From contig CM043960.1 of the NCBI GenBank assembly GCA_014529385.2, positions 78,037,910-78,101,909 on the forward strand: DNA of 64,000 nucleotides, given 5' to 3'. Positions 1 to 11,653 of the stretch are shown in pieces. This stretch comes from Adiantum capillus-veneris (Eukaryota; Streptophyta; Polypodiopsida; Polypodiales; Pteridaceae). Each line of letters opens with the position of its first letter. The stretch's first letter is position 1. Both the position numbers and the translations under genes were made by a program. The notes under the pieces were generated by a model, which searched no databases, was not told where the DNA came from, and saw nothing but the letters and a program-made list of their open reading frames with translations.

Positions 1-1392
1 TTTTCTTCAAAAAGGGCATGCCATAGGCTATGAAAGTCGAAGGCTCGACCCTGTTGAGCAAGCTCTAGGCATATATGAAAAGGCATATTGATTCCAATTT
101 TAGAGACGTGATTTCAACCCTTGCACTAGGGAAGAAAGAGAAACCAATTACTTTACAAGATGGTTATCTGCTCTATGGCAATAGACTATGCATTACTAGC
201 TCACTACGTGAGAAAGTAATGTATTCATCTCATGCTCCTCCTTATGCAGGACATAGAGGGATTCAATCTACCCTAAAGGGAATTGAAACATATTTCTATT
301 GGTCTACCATGAAAGCAAACATATAAGAGTATGTTTCTAAATGTGTGGTATGCCAAAGACGAAGTTTGATAGAGGGAAGAAACTTGGATTTCTTCAACCT
401 TTTCCAATCCCTAATTCAACATGGAAGGTCATATCCATGGATTTTATCTTGGGATTTCCTAATTCTATCCATGAGAATACGGTAATATGGATGATACTAG
501 ACAGGTTAAGTAAACAAGCTCATTTTATACCTGCCAAAAAGACTATCAAATCCCATCAAATGGCAACCCTCTTCATTTCTCAAATCTTCAAGTACCATGG
601 CTTGTCAATGTCCATAGTGTCAGAATTAGATCCTAGAATGACCAATAATTTCTAGAAGAGTCTCTTTGAGAATTTAGGAACAAGGTTAAACTTCTCTTTG
701 GCCTATCACCCGCAAACAGATGGCCAAAGTGAAATAGCTAACGTAACAATTCTCGATCTACTAAAATCCTATGTAACGGAAGTAGATCAAAGATCCCAAT
801 GGGAGAAATACTTACCCTTAGTGGAGTATGCCTACAATAACACTGTACATACTTCCACGGGAAAAGCACCTTTTAAGGTAATTGAGGGAAGATCAAAAAG
901 TCCCTTGCTACTTAAGGTACACGGGAAGATCTTCGCTGTAGATGAGTATAGTCGAGACCTACAAGAATCTTTCCAAAATATTAAGGATGCTATCTCTATC
1001 TCACAACAAAGGCAAAAGGCTGCTCTGCTGACAAGCATAGAAGAGCCCAAGCCTTTAAAGAAAATGATTGGGTCTTACTCAAATTTCCCAAGGCTCGATT
1101 AAGGCACACGACGAGCAAGAATCCTACGGGACACCAAAAGTACTATGCTAAGTTAGCAAAAAGGTACTATGGTCCCTTCCAGATTATTAGGCCAATCAAT
1201 GAGATGGCCTATCAACTCAAGTTGCCCAACCATTGGCTCATAGAAAATGCTTTCCATGTGAGCCTACTAAAGCCTTACAAAGGAGAGCCACCTCAAGAAC
1301 CAACTATTGAAGACCCACCAAAGATCGAGGACCAAGAAGGGGTGTTGCAGCCCGAGTCCATTCTCCAACATGAAGACAAGGTTAAAGGATAA
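1..1392 (+). pseudogene. Gypsy element A: integrase end of pol, broken
   Basis: This is the 3' end of a Ty3/gypsy pol gene; the 5' part lies outside the window. Integrase inserts the element cDNA into host DNA. Visible in order are the zinc-binding module (His pair in HAPPYAGH near 235, Cys pair CVVC near 345), the core (first catalytic Asp in SMDFILG near 437, Glu in GQSEIAN near 730) and a C-terminal region ending in LLKPYKGEPPQ. The second catalytic Asp appears replaced: the copy reads SELDPR where the family usually has SDRDP. It is broken by TAA at 324-326, a frame change near 355, TAG at 653-655 and a frame change near 1026. Gypsy element B at 47.8-49.3 kb is a close relative; where A has TAA at 324, B has CAA. 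Dead copy; family assignment is secure. Confidence 0.9.
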
Positions 1393-1955
1393 CCTAAACC
1401 TTGTCAATGCTTACAATTCTTCCCAAGAGTAAGCAAATGTACAAATGTTGAAAATGAACAAAATTTTTGTCTTATAAGACTCTCTTTTTATTTATTGTGC
1501 ACAAAAATGGAGTAGTATGCATGCTTAGATCAAGTTTGCGGAGACGACGTCTCCCGAACACCAAGTAGAGCTTTTCACTCTACTATGGAAGATGATAGGA
1601 CTAATGTGCATACATGCTTGCGGTAGCTCATGCTCTCAAGCGCAAAATGGACTAGTCATCCATTGTGGAATGATGTCGTAGGGTAACATAGGGATCCTCT
1701 ACCCGCTAGGAAAAAGGACTAATGAATATGTTTTATCTTCTCTACCCCATAGTTGAGGAAGACTATGAATTCAAGAGAGAGGTAATGTCATAATAATCAA
1801 TATCTAATTCTCCTAAATGATTTTCTCATGTTAAACTGATCATTTAATATGGGGAAGTTCTAGGGGAGAAAAAGCTAGAATATTGGTTAAGCTAGCAGAC
1901 TGGCCACAGTAGGGATCCAAAGGAGGGAAAATAGGGATCCAAAGGGGGGGCCATC
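1393..1955 (+). other. Element A 3' non-coding region with polypurine tract
   Basis: There is no open frame of note here. A purine run (AAAGGGGGGG, 1941-1950), preceded by an AGGAGGGAAAATAGGG stretch, looks like the plus-strand primer of the retrotransposon. It sits just before a TG that could begin the 3' LTR. Confidence 0.55.
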
Positions 1956-3315
1956 TGTAAAAGAGAAACAATGGGCTAAAAACACCCTAAGATTCAGCCC
2001 ATTAGGACTTCTAAAATGCTAAGGTTCCAAAATTCAAAGGTTGTGTCCAAAGTCCAAACACTAGGGAAATTGGATGGTTAGTGTGTGTGACAAAAAGTCT
2101 TTGTCAATCCCTACATAGGAGGGGGCGAGCCTTGCAAGTAGGGGATGAGAGAGAAACTCACACACACATACACACACAAGCTCCCTTTACACAAAGGGAA
2201 TGAGGGACACATGTTAGCTCCCTAGCCCAGATGCTCACAAGGTGTACCCAATTCCTATTGGATGGCCTTGGAGGTGGACCAATGAGAATTAGGCTAGAGT
2301 AAATCAAGATAAGAATTAAGCTCTCTAGAAGACTATTGGATAGTCTCCCAAGGGGACCAATGAGCATTCAGTAGCCCAATGGCTTTCCTAATTCCTATTG
2401 GCTACGAGGCAAAGGGGTCCAATGAGAGTTTAGTTGAATTAAATAATTACCTAAAGCTCTCACAAAAGGGAAAAGTGTGACACATGTTGAAAGGCTATCA
2501 CTTATGCTGCTTAATTGCCATTGGCTAAGCGTGGGGAGGTCCAATAGGATGCTAGCAAGAGAAAATAGCAAGAGGGGTCGACCAAGAGAGAGAGAGGGGG
2601 CTGATTTTTCAAAGGAATTATCACCGCTACACACTCACACTAGCTCATGTGTGAAGTAAAGAAGAATCTCTCTCCTACTCAAGCTTTAATGGAAAGCTTA
2701 TCACCTACTCCAAGCTACTGAGAAGGGAGGCCTACAACAAAAACTCTTTGTCTTTGTGATGCAAATCCAACCAAGAGCCAAGCTTCAATGCATGCTCATC
2801 TCCTCTACCATGCTAATTACTAAGCTAAGCTATGCTAATATGAGTGATTATGTGAGGAGATGTACATCTTTCTCGTAAGAATTCTCCTTCTTCCTCTCAA
2901 TCTACTCTCATACCCCACTAGCTCTCACTATCTTCAAAGGTGTGTGAGGTCTTGGGTCTGAGACCGTGAGGGAATTGATGTTGTGTTTGATAAGTGTTTT
3001 ACTTAGTGCATGAAGTTTCCATCTTCATTGCAGTAGCTAGTATTGAAGGAACACAATAAATTGTATTGTAAAATGTCTCTCTTGATGGGAGAAACCATAA
3101 TACAAAGCCTTTGGAGGGGGACCGGCTCCATGCAAATCCGGTCCTCAAATGTTGTCAATTGCTTAATTTCTCTCTCTTTTGAAGTATTTTTCATGCTATC
3201 TAACTAGGTGTTATGATTTTTGTTGCTCTCTCCACCCAAGCACTCTTGTTAATCTCATTAGGAATCTATTCTAATGAAATGCTCACTATGTTCATGCTAT
3301 TTTTCGCTACACACA
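1956..3315 (+). mobile_element. Putative 3' LTR of element A
   Basis: The stretch begins TGTAAAAG six bases after the polypurine tract and could end at the CA near 3313-3315. It contains CA-rich and GA-rich patches (2155-2180, 2585-2600) and an AATAAATT polyadenylation-like word near 3055. No second LTR is present to compare, and it does not resemble the LTR assigned to related element B, so both borders are guesses. Confidence 0.35.
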
Positions 3316-4311
3316 AGTTACTAGGCCATTAAATGTTACACGAGTCGCGCATGCCTCTCTCTGATTGGTGTCCCTACCCGCATGCCTTTCTCTGCACCTC
3401 CTCGGTTTGTCACCACCATAAAAAAGAAACAAAAATTTTTCTTTTGCTAGAAGGTGACTCCCATGGGATCACCTTCCTCCTCTTTGAAACCCCTACCTTC
3501 GTGAAATTAACCATTGAAAACAAAAAAAAGAAAAAAAATAGTGATGCGATCAAAACTTAAATTCTCTTGACTTTGAGCAGATTGGAAATTCAAAACTCCC
3601 GGTTGAGAAAAGAATGAACAAAAAATAATAGCAATAAAAAATCTCGATTGGATTTTGAGAGTAAGCATAAAAAATGCTTCAATTCACTTAGATGGGCTCG
3701 AGAGAATTTATTTTTATCGATTTGCAAATTATTAATTTTTCAAGGAGATCTCTTTTTTTGAATGAGGACGAGATTGAAATTTGTTTGCATAGACTTGGAA
3801 GAATTGAGCTACCCGTTTTATGTGCATTCATTGGCCATAATGCTTTGTATGTATAACCTGCTGCATGAGAGCATGGTGTGGACATTAATGGCATGCTATG
3901 ACTGTGAGATCATTTCCATTGCACTAAAATTCTAGGCATGTGCATGGGTTGGAACTTAATTTCAATGGAATTTTCATTGCATTAAATGAATAATTCCTTG
4001 TGACATGCATATGGGCTTCAGTTGAGAGTTACATTGATGATACGTACATGCTTGATCAAGACACCTTCTGCTAGGACTTGGTTTGCTTGTACATTTTAAT
4101 GCTTGAATCAAAAATCATTATAAAGCACTAAAAGTGAGCTTCTTGATAGCAAAAAGAGATCACTAAAGTTAGGGCTTGGCATTGTTTGTGCATTTTTTAG
4201 TGCTTTTGTTGAAATTTCAAATGCTTAAAAGCACTAATGTTTTGAGTTGTTTTGAAAAGTTGTGACAGGAGTGTGATTTCAAATGATCCAAGAAGGGGTC
4301 ATCATTGCAAA
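3316..4311. other. Unassigned AT-rich stretch
   Basis: I see no recognisable gene. Short open frames on both strands have no family features and A-rich tracts (about 3522-3540) interrupt them. It may be flank or older retroelement debris. Confidence 0.4.
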
Positions 4312-4770
4312 ATTTGCAAAATTTGGCTACTTAGAGCCATTCCATTTCTTTGGACTAAAAGTTGTATATATGCTAGCTCATAGCTTGGTCTAAAATGTAA
4401 ATGTTTTCATTTGAGCTAGTGTTTAGCCAACTTATTGAGCTTTCAAGTACAAATTTGGCTATTGAGAGCCATTAATTTTCAATTCATCAAGTTGAAGTCA
4501 TATCTAGCTCATAGATTGCTCTAAAATGTAAAATTTCATGTGAGCTCGTTGTGTTAGCCAACTTTTTGGAAAGCTTTAAATTGTAAAATTTGGCTATCGA
4601 GAGCCACTTCATTCATCAAAGTTGCATTATTTTCAGTTCTTGCCTTGTTTTAAAATTCCATACTTCAAGTGAGCTAGAAACTAATTAACTTTTGAACCAT
4701 GCATGAGAGATTGTAAAAATTGCAAAATTTGCTTATGTAGAAGCTCATTTTATCTCTCATTGTTGATATG
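4312..4770 (+). repeat. Degenerate ~134-bp tandem repeat, about 3.5 copies
   Basis: Units carry TTTGGCTA-N-GAGCCA followed by a TAGCTCATAG..TCTAAAATGTAAA core and GTTAGCCAACTT. TTTGGCT (or its TTTGCTT variant) starts near 4322, 4454, 4589 and 4728, giving spacings of about 132, 135 and 139 bp. Copies differ at many positions, so the array is old. No coding frame runs through it. Confidence 0.7.
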
Positions 4771-6475
4771 TATGCGTAAATTTGCTACTTTAGAGCATCA
4801 TGTGCATAACCAAAGGCACTTTTTTCCCTTTGTGAAATTCGGGTATGCAAGACCCTAACTTTAGGTTTTCATTAATGCTTTTTGTGTGCTTTTGGATTTC
4901 AAATAGATGGATTTTGTAGCTTGTGTTTACACTTAGCTTCAAAAAGCTTCTTTTGCAAATAAAAAGGATCAAGAGGCTTCTCTACACGAAGGGGATGCTT
5001 GCTCAAGGATGCACAAAGAGCATGAATAGGTGTAATCCTTCCATGATTTTGCTCTTTTTTCATTCTCTTGCTTGGCTTAAGTAATTTTTGCTTCTAAGCT
5101 ATGGTCTTTTCATGTTCAAAAACTAAGCATACTAAAGTTTCAACACTTTGCTTTGTGAAAATTAACTCATCAAAAGATTAGCTTTTATATGTGCTAATCA
5201 TAGGTAATTGGCCCTCGGGGTGTTCACTATGTGTAAAACTACCATATCATGTGCATTCAAGACATGTTTGTAAAAACCCCTTATCTGTGAATTTTGTTAA
5301 GAATATAATGTAACCTTTTCTTTTAAAATCTGTAAGTTTTTTCAAATTTGAAAAAAATAATATCCTTGTGTATATATATTTCTGTAAGTTTCAAGAGCTT
5401 TAAATACCCTTCTGTTGAACTCACGTGATAGGTTACATTTTTATTAGGTGACCTCCCCGGGAATTGGCCTTGACCTTAGGTTAATATAGGATCATTTCTC
5501 ATTAGTCTTAAACTCTTAGTGAATAGTCTTAATACTCCATTCATTTTTGACATTACCTAGGGCTATGATTAGGCTTTAGTCCTTTAGTCCAATTGCCATT
5601 AGCATCTCATGTTGAAGCAGTAAAGTGCTAAAAAAATTAAGCAACAAAGAAAAAAAGTGTCAAGAAAAAGCAACAAAAATGCTACTATACACATGAAAAT
5701 CAAAATCTTTATGTTATGTTGTGTCTATGTGAGGCCTAGTGCCTTATTAGCACTTGGTAGGCGAGGGAAATCACCTTGGCTCGCTTGGTCAAGGCCCTAA
5801 ACCGATGCCCTGAGCTGATAGGGGTTAGCCATTGCCTTGGTAGGTTAGTAGGCTTTTGCAACACCTTCTTGAGGGTTCAAGGAGCCGAGAGTCGCACCTA
5901 GACTGGCCTTGGGGTGGTAGCCTTGTGATGTGTTTTACTTTTTTACCTTGATTATCTAAGATCGATTTGGAGAAAGGAGGAAGGAGAGAAGTGCCACTTG
6001 GCACAATATGATTGGTTTTGAAAATGGAACGAAAGCTTAAAGCCAAAAAGAAAACCAGATGGTTGCGTCGTAGTGCGAGGCGCAGATTGTCCAATGTAGG
6101 AGGAGCCACGATGAGAAGCGCAACTTGGAACTTGGAAGCCAGGACAACGGATTCCGTAGGCGGAAGTTGAGCAGTGGCAACAGAACCTTTGCCCTTACCT
6201 ACGATGCCACGCAGCAGAGAAATCTTTAGGTCGAGCTTGCATCTACCTGCAGTAATTCCCTGCTCATGCCCTGCCTCTCTCAATCCTCACTACGAGCAAA
6301 GCAGGGTAAGAGGGATGAAAGTTGCTACCACTGGCTGGCCAAGAAGAGAAGATGGGTGCCTCAGTTGGATCTTCTCATGCCCAGCTTTCCACCACATTTG
6401 GATGTGGTAGTCGAGCATGTTTTCTCATGGCTGTCTCTGCATGAGGTTTGCTAGATCCATTGCTTGTGCAAGGCC

Positions 6476-6477
<2 letters not shown>
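4771..6477. other. Unassigned region
   Basis: A 152-codon frame on the minus strand (5825-6283) overlaps shorter frames on the plus strand (6174-6454). None shows a family motif I recognise. The 5760-6450 part is less AT-rich than its surroundings and might be an old coding remnant, but I cannot name it. Confidence 0.3.

Positions 6478-6511
<34 letters not shown>
6478..6511 (+). repeat. Poly-G run of 34 bases
   Basis: Thirty-four uninterrupted G residues lie between CCTT and TTGG. Such a run can form G-quadruplexes and is prone to length change; it is also a place where assembly errors occur. Confidence 0.95.
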
Positions 6512-6513
<2 letters not shown>

Positions 6514-7163
6514 GGTTTTGGTGACAGGAGAGTTGCTTCCATATTCAGAAAAGACTAAGGAGTCATGGTTCTTGATGCGCTCTTAGAAGACCGACAAGCA
6601 AGGAGGTGTTCACTCCCTTACTGGGTGGAGCAGCTATAGCCAGAGTTACTGATCCCCTTTTCGCATCCCTTTAGCTAGTGCCAAATTGCCATGCTACCTT
6701 GGTGGTTCAGAATGGACTAGCCTTCATAGATCTTCTCACCACCCATTGCATGGCCTCTATCGGTGGTCTGCTGATTTGCACCTTTGTCAAAGATGTGTAC
6801 TTGCGAGAGTGTGGTCGTCTTCTTCATAGGCTCCATGAAGCTTCTCTCTAGCCTCCCCTCTGATCGTGGATCAGAACTGGGCATTAAGATGAGCATGGCC
6901 ATTGACAATCAGGACCCTTTTTAGTATTATGTGATGGTGATCGAGTATTGTATGGTGTCCTACATGAATCTTGAGGTACTCTTTGATGTCTTTGATTCCA
7001 TAAGTGGAGGGCTAGAAGGTGGCATCACCCCCCATGATCAAGTCTTCTTTGACCTGCGAGACGGATACAAGCGATCTTTTTAAGTTCCTCTATCATCCTT
7101 ATGATAGCACAATGGATGTGTTGGCATACCGAATGGCAGAAGATGCATGGAGCAATATGCAGG
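6512..7163. other. Unassigned, possibly old coding remnant
   Basis: Plus-strand reading gives protein-like stretches separated by stops, for example the 65-codon frame at 7019-7216, whose last part lies inside the neighbouring inverted-repeat element. I recognise no domain. Base composition is closer to coding than in the regions to the left. Confidence 0.3.
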
Positions 7164-7453
7164 TGGGTGAAAGCATGTTAACCTGTCATGCTTTTTCATG
7201 TCCCGGACAATGCTAACTAGCACAATTTTGACATATGCTAACTAGTACAATAACTTGAGCTACATCTCCAAGATCTATGACATATGATATATCAATAGAA
7301 AGAACTTGAAACAAGGAATCCAAATGTACAACCTCCGACAAATTTTGATATTATTTGTAAAAAATTTACCGGACGCCCAACTTTTTGAAGATGTGCTAAC
7401 TTGAAACTGCTAACTAGCACAAAAAGCGCGACAGGTTAACATGCTTTCACCCA
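7164..7453. mobile_element. MITE-like element, 290 bp, with terminal inverted repeats
   Basis: The ends are inverted copies of each other. TGGGTGAAAGCATGTTAACC (7164-7183) continues as TGTC, and its exact reverse complement occupies 7430-7453, so the perfect arm is 24 bp. With mismatches the match extends about 12 bp further inward. The interior has no coding capacity but carries three copies of a TGCTAACTAGYAC word (near 7213, 7238, 7409). This is the structure of a non-autonomous DNA transposon. I could not fix a target-site duplication. Confidence 0.8.
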
Positions 7454-8549
7454 TGTACGTGTTGTTTGTAATGGAGACTTTAAACAAGAACAATTCAAGA
7501 GACCACTGTTTAGAGCTGTAGCAATGTAAATGCTTGTACTTGATCACTCTAGTTAGACCAATTTATGATCAATAAAATTATGGTTTCAGGTGTTTGTATG
7601 TCGCACGGGCATCGTAAGAGGAGCCTTCTCTTCTTCCATCAGGTGTATAATATGACCTTTGTATGTGATACAACAACATATTCGTCCCTATTATAATTGA
7701 GGGTAGCTCTCTCATGAGAGAATTCAAGAATCTGATGACGCGTTGTTGCCTTCACAAGTAGCACAATCCAAGCTGGCTACTTCATATGCAGATTTCCATG
7801 TGGATGGATCAAGAACAACTCAACTTTGATAGGCTCTATCATCCCTACATGTTCTCTAGCTTTGGTGAGGTGTTGGGCAAAGAAAGGGTAACAAGTGCAA
7901 AATAAAGGCACCGACATCGTGGCGATCAAGGTAGGTGAGCCTTGATGAAGGAGGGGCTCAGGATAAGAAGTTCTTTTGTGGGCTTCTGTGGTGCTTAATG
8001 AGGGAGTTTTGATGGTGCATCTGGGGATAAATGGTGTGACTTAATGAAAGTACAATAGGTACAAGCATTGCAATGGTGGTACTGTGGTATTGCCATGCGA
8101 TATGTAAACAACAATTCTATGTCACAGCAAGTATGAGACATCATCATGTCTTGAATGGGATTGCTACCATTGTTGACTCTGATCAGATGGAGGACACAGA
8201 AAGGGATGAACCGTGGCGGTGGGCAATGGGAGCAACAAGCTGGATAGGACTACTATTGTGGAGATGGATATGCGGACCATATTGATGTTCGACTAGTTCC
8301 AAGAGGACCCAAACATTGATCGATATTCGTGCTTCTGAGTAGATGGCTTCAAGCTCCGATCTTGTCAACGAAAATTATAGAGTTGTGGTTCTCAATTACA
8401 TAACTTACCCAAAAATTAGTTGGACATGCATAAATTTCTTGACAACTACTGAGTGCCTATGTGGAAAGCTTTCTAGATGCTCCTCGTGTTTAACAGGTTG
8501 GTTCATCATAACAACAAAATCTCATGGGGTGAGTTTGACAAGTTCAAAG
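7454..8549. other. Unassigned region
   Basis: No gene was recognised. Short frames at 8073-8285 (+) and 8343-8615 (+) have no family features, apart from the PPR-like text beginning inside the last one. Confidence 0.35.
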
Positions 8550-8830
8550 CTAGAGGAGCTTTCTGTCTGGATTGTGGACTCTTGGAATACAGTGATTGCA
8601 GGATTTTCCCCATAGGGGCAAGGCCCGAGAGTTTTCAGCAGATGTAAAGCAAGGGGCTCCCTCCAGATGCAACCACTTATGCATGCATCTTGAAGGCATG
8701 TGATATGAGCACATATTGTTAGTCAGGAGCTGTTGAAAAAACATGCTGTGCTTGGCATTGCCTTGGTTGATATGTATGCCAAATGTGGTGCGCTTTAGAA
8801 GGAACAAAAGTGCTTAGAAAGGATTATTTA
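8550..8830 (+). pseudogene. PPR-protein pseudogene fragment
   Basis: Translated across frame changes, this stretch reads as a plant pentatricopeptide-repeat protein. The DSWNTVIAGFS block near 8574 is followed by PPDATTYACILKACD near 8665-8710 and then IALVDMYAKCGAL near 8755-8800. These are hallmark phrases of PLS-class PPR proteins, which bind organellar RNA. In-frame stops (TAG after GFSP near 8610, TAA near 8646, TAG near 8800) and at least two frame changes show it is dead. Only about two repeats survive; no DYW or E domain is visible. Confidence 0.75.
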
Positions 8831-8844
8831 GCAGTCAATACACA

Positions 8845-9345
8845 TCGTATTTATTGAAAAGAATATTGTAGATGAATGTGACAAGGACTGCAGAACTTTT
8901 GTGACGTTCAACAAAGGGACACTTCGAGAGTACACCGTGGCATGGCAATTTTAAATTTCACAAGCTGACATAAATCAACGGTAATGAGTTCTTCCTCGTG
9001 CAAGTGCAAGATTTTTGAAATAAGAAAGTCCCTCCAACAATGGAGGAGAAGCATAAGTCCCCCTTTAACACTGGAGGGGATAAAAGTGATGGGGGAAGGG
9101 CACATTCCCTACGGTATTATTATAAATGTGGAGAACGGTGCCAACTCCACACCTTACGTATGTATGGGTTTTTTTTTTAATGGACATAAGCATCCCTATG
9201 CATGAAATGCATCTTCTTTCATCTTTAAAATTTACTATTTGCAAGTTTTCTCCTCCACACATCTGTTTATACCATATTTCATTTGTCTTGGGAGGTCGTG
9301 GAGCTTCTAGTAACCGCTTCGAGGTGAAATGCTACGAAGCCTCCA
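8845..9345 (+). promoter_or_regulatory. Promoter-like block, copy 1 of an 846-bp tandem duplication
   Basis: The block contains TATTTATTGAAAAG, then CGGTAATGAGTTCTTCC, GGAGAAGCATAAGTCCCC, an ACTGGAGGGGATAAAAGT element and a TATA-like ATTATAAATG at 9119-9128 followed by GGAGAACGGTGCCAACTCC. The same order recurs 846 bp downstream. The segment around the TATA-like box is much better conserved than the rest, as expected for a core promoter, although no gene is recognised downstream. Confidence 0.55.
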
Positions 9346-9690
9346 GAATAAGAGATGATTTGAGGTGAAAGGTACAACACTGCTTCTCTTCTTTAATTCA
9401 CACCATTTTCACAGTAATGCAGGTAATGGTAGGCATGATAGAAAAACTCAATGTGGTAGTCGACATGTTGACAGAAGTTGCGGAAGGGATGACGATGACA
9501 CAACACATACTGGTAGGAAGGTGATGCAACAATGCAAGGGAGGTATAGCAATCGATCCATCCAATATTGTGCTTCAATGCAGACGACCAATAGCAAAAGT
9601 ACACTTATATTTTGTGCTTTGATTTCCTCTATGTGATCTCAAAAGTTCTTAGATTACATACTGTATACAATAAAGCAATGAATTTATATC
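9346..9690. other. Spacer between the duplicated promoter-like blocks
   Basis: Short overlapping frames on both strands (9365-9622 plus, 9393-9604 minus) carry no recognisable motif. If the upstream block is a promoter, this could be a short non-coding transcript or a decayed gene. Confidence 0.35.
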
Positions 9691-10195
9691 ATTTTTATTG
9701 AAAAGATTTCAGATGAAGGTGGCAAAGACTTGTTATGTCCAACAAAGGAACATACGGACAATACACCAACACATGACGTGGAATGTATCTGGCAACGTGG
9801 AATGATACATGTCTTTATAAAACATCGGTAATGAGTTCTTCCTTGTATAATTAAAACATTTTTACAATAAAAAGTCGTTGCCACACCATAGGAGAAGCAT
9901 AAGTCCCCCTTCAACACTGGAGGGGATAAAAGTGGCGGGGGAAGGGTACGTTCCCTACGGTATCTTTATAAATGTGGAGAACGGTGCCAACTCCACACCA
10001 TACGTACGTATGGTCGTTTCCTTCTTTTTACGGGCACAAGCATCGTAAATTCACTAAATGCATCTCGTTTCGTTTTTATTATAGTATGGAAATGTTTACA
10101 TCCATAATCTTTTCATGCAAAATCTCATTTGTGATGTGAGGTCATAGAGTTTTTGGCGAAAGCTTCGAGAGAGATGCTATGGAGCCATCGTCACG
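9691..10195 (+). promoter_or_regulatory. Promoter-like block, copy 2 of an 846-bp tandem duplication
   Basis: This is the second copy of the block at 8845. The TATA-like TTTATAAATG is at 9965-9974 and the AGTCCCCCTTCAACACTGG / AGGGGATAAAAGT elements precede it. Similarity continues past the box to a segment reading GAGGTC-N-GAG-CTT..GCTTCGAGR-GAAATGCTA in both copies. Confidence 0.55.
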
Positions 10196-10776
10196 AGCTA
10201 TGCCATGCGGTAAAATCCACATCACTATCACTTTTTTACTTCTTACCATTTACCATAAACATAGTGAAGCAATCAAGGCAAACTAGTTCCATGAATGACA
10301 AAAACAAAACTTCCATGAGCTTCAAAAAGCTTTGACAATGTACTAATAGATTAGGAGCTTTTTTATAGCCAGTAGACATGATAGACTTGAATGATTTATT
10401 AAGATTGTTCACATAGTTTTTAGGCTAGTAGGTTCATGAACTTGCATTAGCATAGGGTCATAATTGATTGCTTGTGTTTCATGCATAAAACTGAAATTTC
10501 AAGTGGTTTAATCTTCACAATAGATTAGGTGTTTTTTTTGTTTTATGATTGTCTAGTTTTTGACTATGATTCACCCATCTTTTAGAAGCAAAAAATCACT
10601 TCGCATGATTATTCATTCTGCTTCATGTTTTATTCATTCTTGGTAGACTTTGATGCTCATTACTTGTTCTTATGCTTTGCAGCTCAACATTTCTTCCATG
10701 AACTTGCTTTCTACCATGTTACCATGTCTTGCTTCACCAGCGCACGACGATGTGCACCAAATTAGGAAGGGGGAAA
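10196..10776. other. Unassigned AT-rich stretch
   Basis: No gene was recognised. The last 15 bases (AGGAAGGGGGAAA) are purine-rich and directly precede the LTR at 10777; they could be a polypurine tract. Confidence 0.4.
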
Positions 10777-11611
10777 TGTTAGCAGCGGCTAACACAGGCT
10801 ACACCAATTATGCACCAAGCTGTGGATGTGCTATAGTGCACAATATTTTCTTTTCATTCTATAGGGCCTTGGGATCATTTAGGAGTTCCAAAGTTGTATG
10901 AGTCTAGGCTAGAGAGCTCAACTTTATCCCATAGTTGAAGGGTTTGAGGCCCAAAGCTATAAAAGAGACCTATGCTTAATGAGAGGTCATTCTTGGGTGA
11001 GTTCTTCTCTTTGTAGAGTGGATGTTCATGAGGCTAATGGGCTCTCCATGCCCATGTAGCTCTTGATTTCTAATAATCAATTACACTTTCTTTCTTATTA
11101 GTCTTCTTTGTTTGATTATGGGTGAGATTGTATTAGTGTGATGGTAGATCTCTTAATCCCTTTTTTGAGTTAATCTATTCTATACACACCATTGGCCATG
11201 GTGTGTGAGGGCTATGCCTTCCTTCTCTTCATCTCTCTATACAAGGTACGGTTAGTGTGTGTGCATACGTAGTCGCATTGAGGGGTTGTGCCGGAATGGA
11301 CACACTAATGCGGAGTAGGTATGTTAATTGCATGCTTGTGTAGTTGTGATTAAGAGTTGTGAATAGAGTGATTGATGTGAGAGGTTAATTTCAACCACAT
11401 GATTGTGTGCAAGTGATTAGGAAGTAGGAATGTGTTGTTGATTAGAGGAAGCCCTTTCCATGGCTTCTCTCTATGATGAGTATAAGGATCCCTTGAATCC
11501 TCTATTTCTATACATCTTAGGCTCCTACTTCAATGCCCTAGCCGGGTTACCGATCCACGATTTGACAATTTTGTGGGTTGCGATTAGGTCGTGCTACAAT
11601 GCCTCCCCACA
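10777..11611 (+). mobile_element. LTR of a Ty3/gypsy element (5' or solo)
   Basis: The 835-bp stretch begins TGTTAGC and ends ..CCCCACA. It is followed after two bases by a tRNA-Asp-like primer binding site. It has a TATA box at 10958-10965 and AT-rich sequence downstream of it. The start is itself a small inverted repeat (TGTTAGC-AGCG-GCTAACA). The primer site marks it as a 5' LTR, but a purine tract also sits directly upstream, and no gag or pol of this element follows: a CACTA remnant begins within about 50 bp. The element is therefore truncated or interrupted. Confidence 0.65.
10958..10965 (+). promoter_or_regulatory. LTR TATA box
   Basis: TATAAAAG, about 180 bases into the LTR, is in the expected place for RNA polymerase II initiation at the U3/R boundary. 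Confidence 0.6.
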
Positions 11612-11613
11612 TT

Positions 11614-11631
11614 TGGCATCGTTGCCAGGGA
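11614..11631 (+). other. Primer binding site, tRNA-Asp type
   Basis: TGGCATCGTTGCCAGGGA differs at only a few positions from the TGGCGCCGTTGCCGGGGA site common in plant Tat/Athila-type gypsy elements and from the site of element F at 62340. It lies two bases after the LTR end. Confidence 0.7.
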
Positions 11632-11653
11632 CCAATAACCTAAGCTAGTGAGG

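Noticed and set aside
5825-6454. Overlapping 152-codon minus and 78-codon plus frames as a host gene
   Set aside because: No motif, no splice support and no codon pattern favouring either strand by eye.
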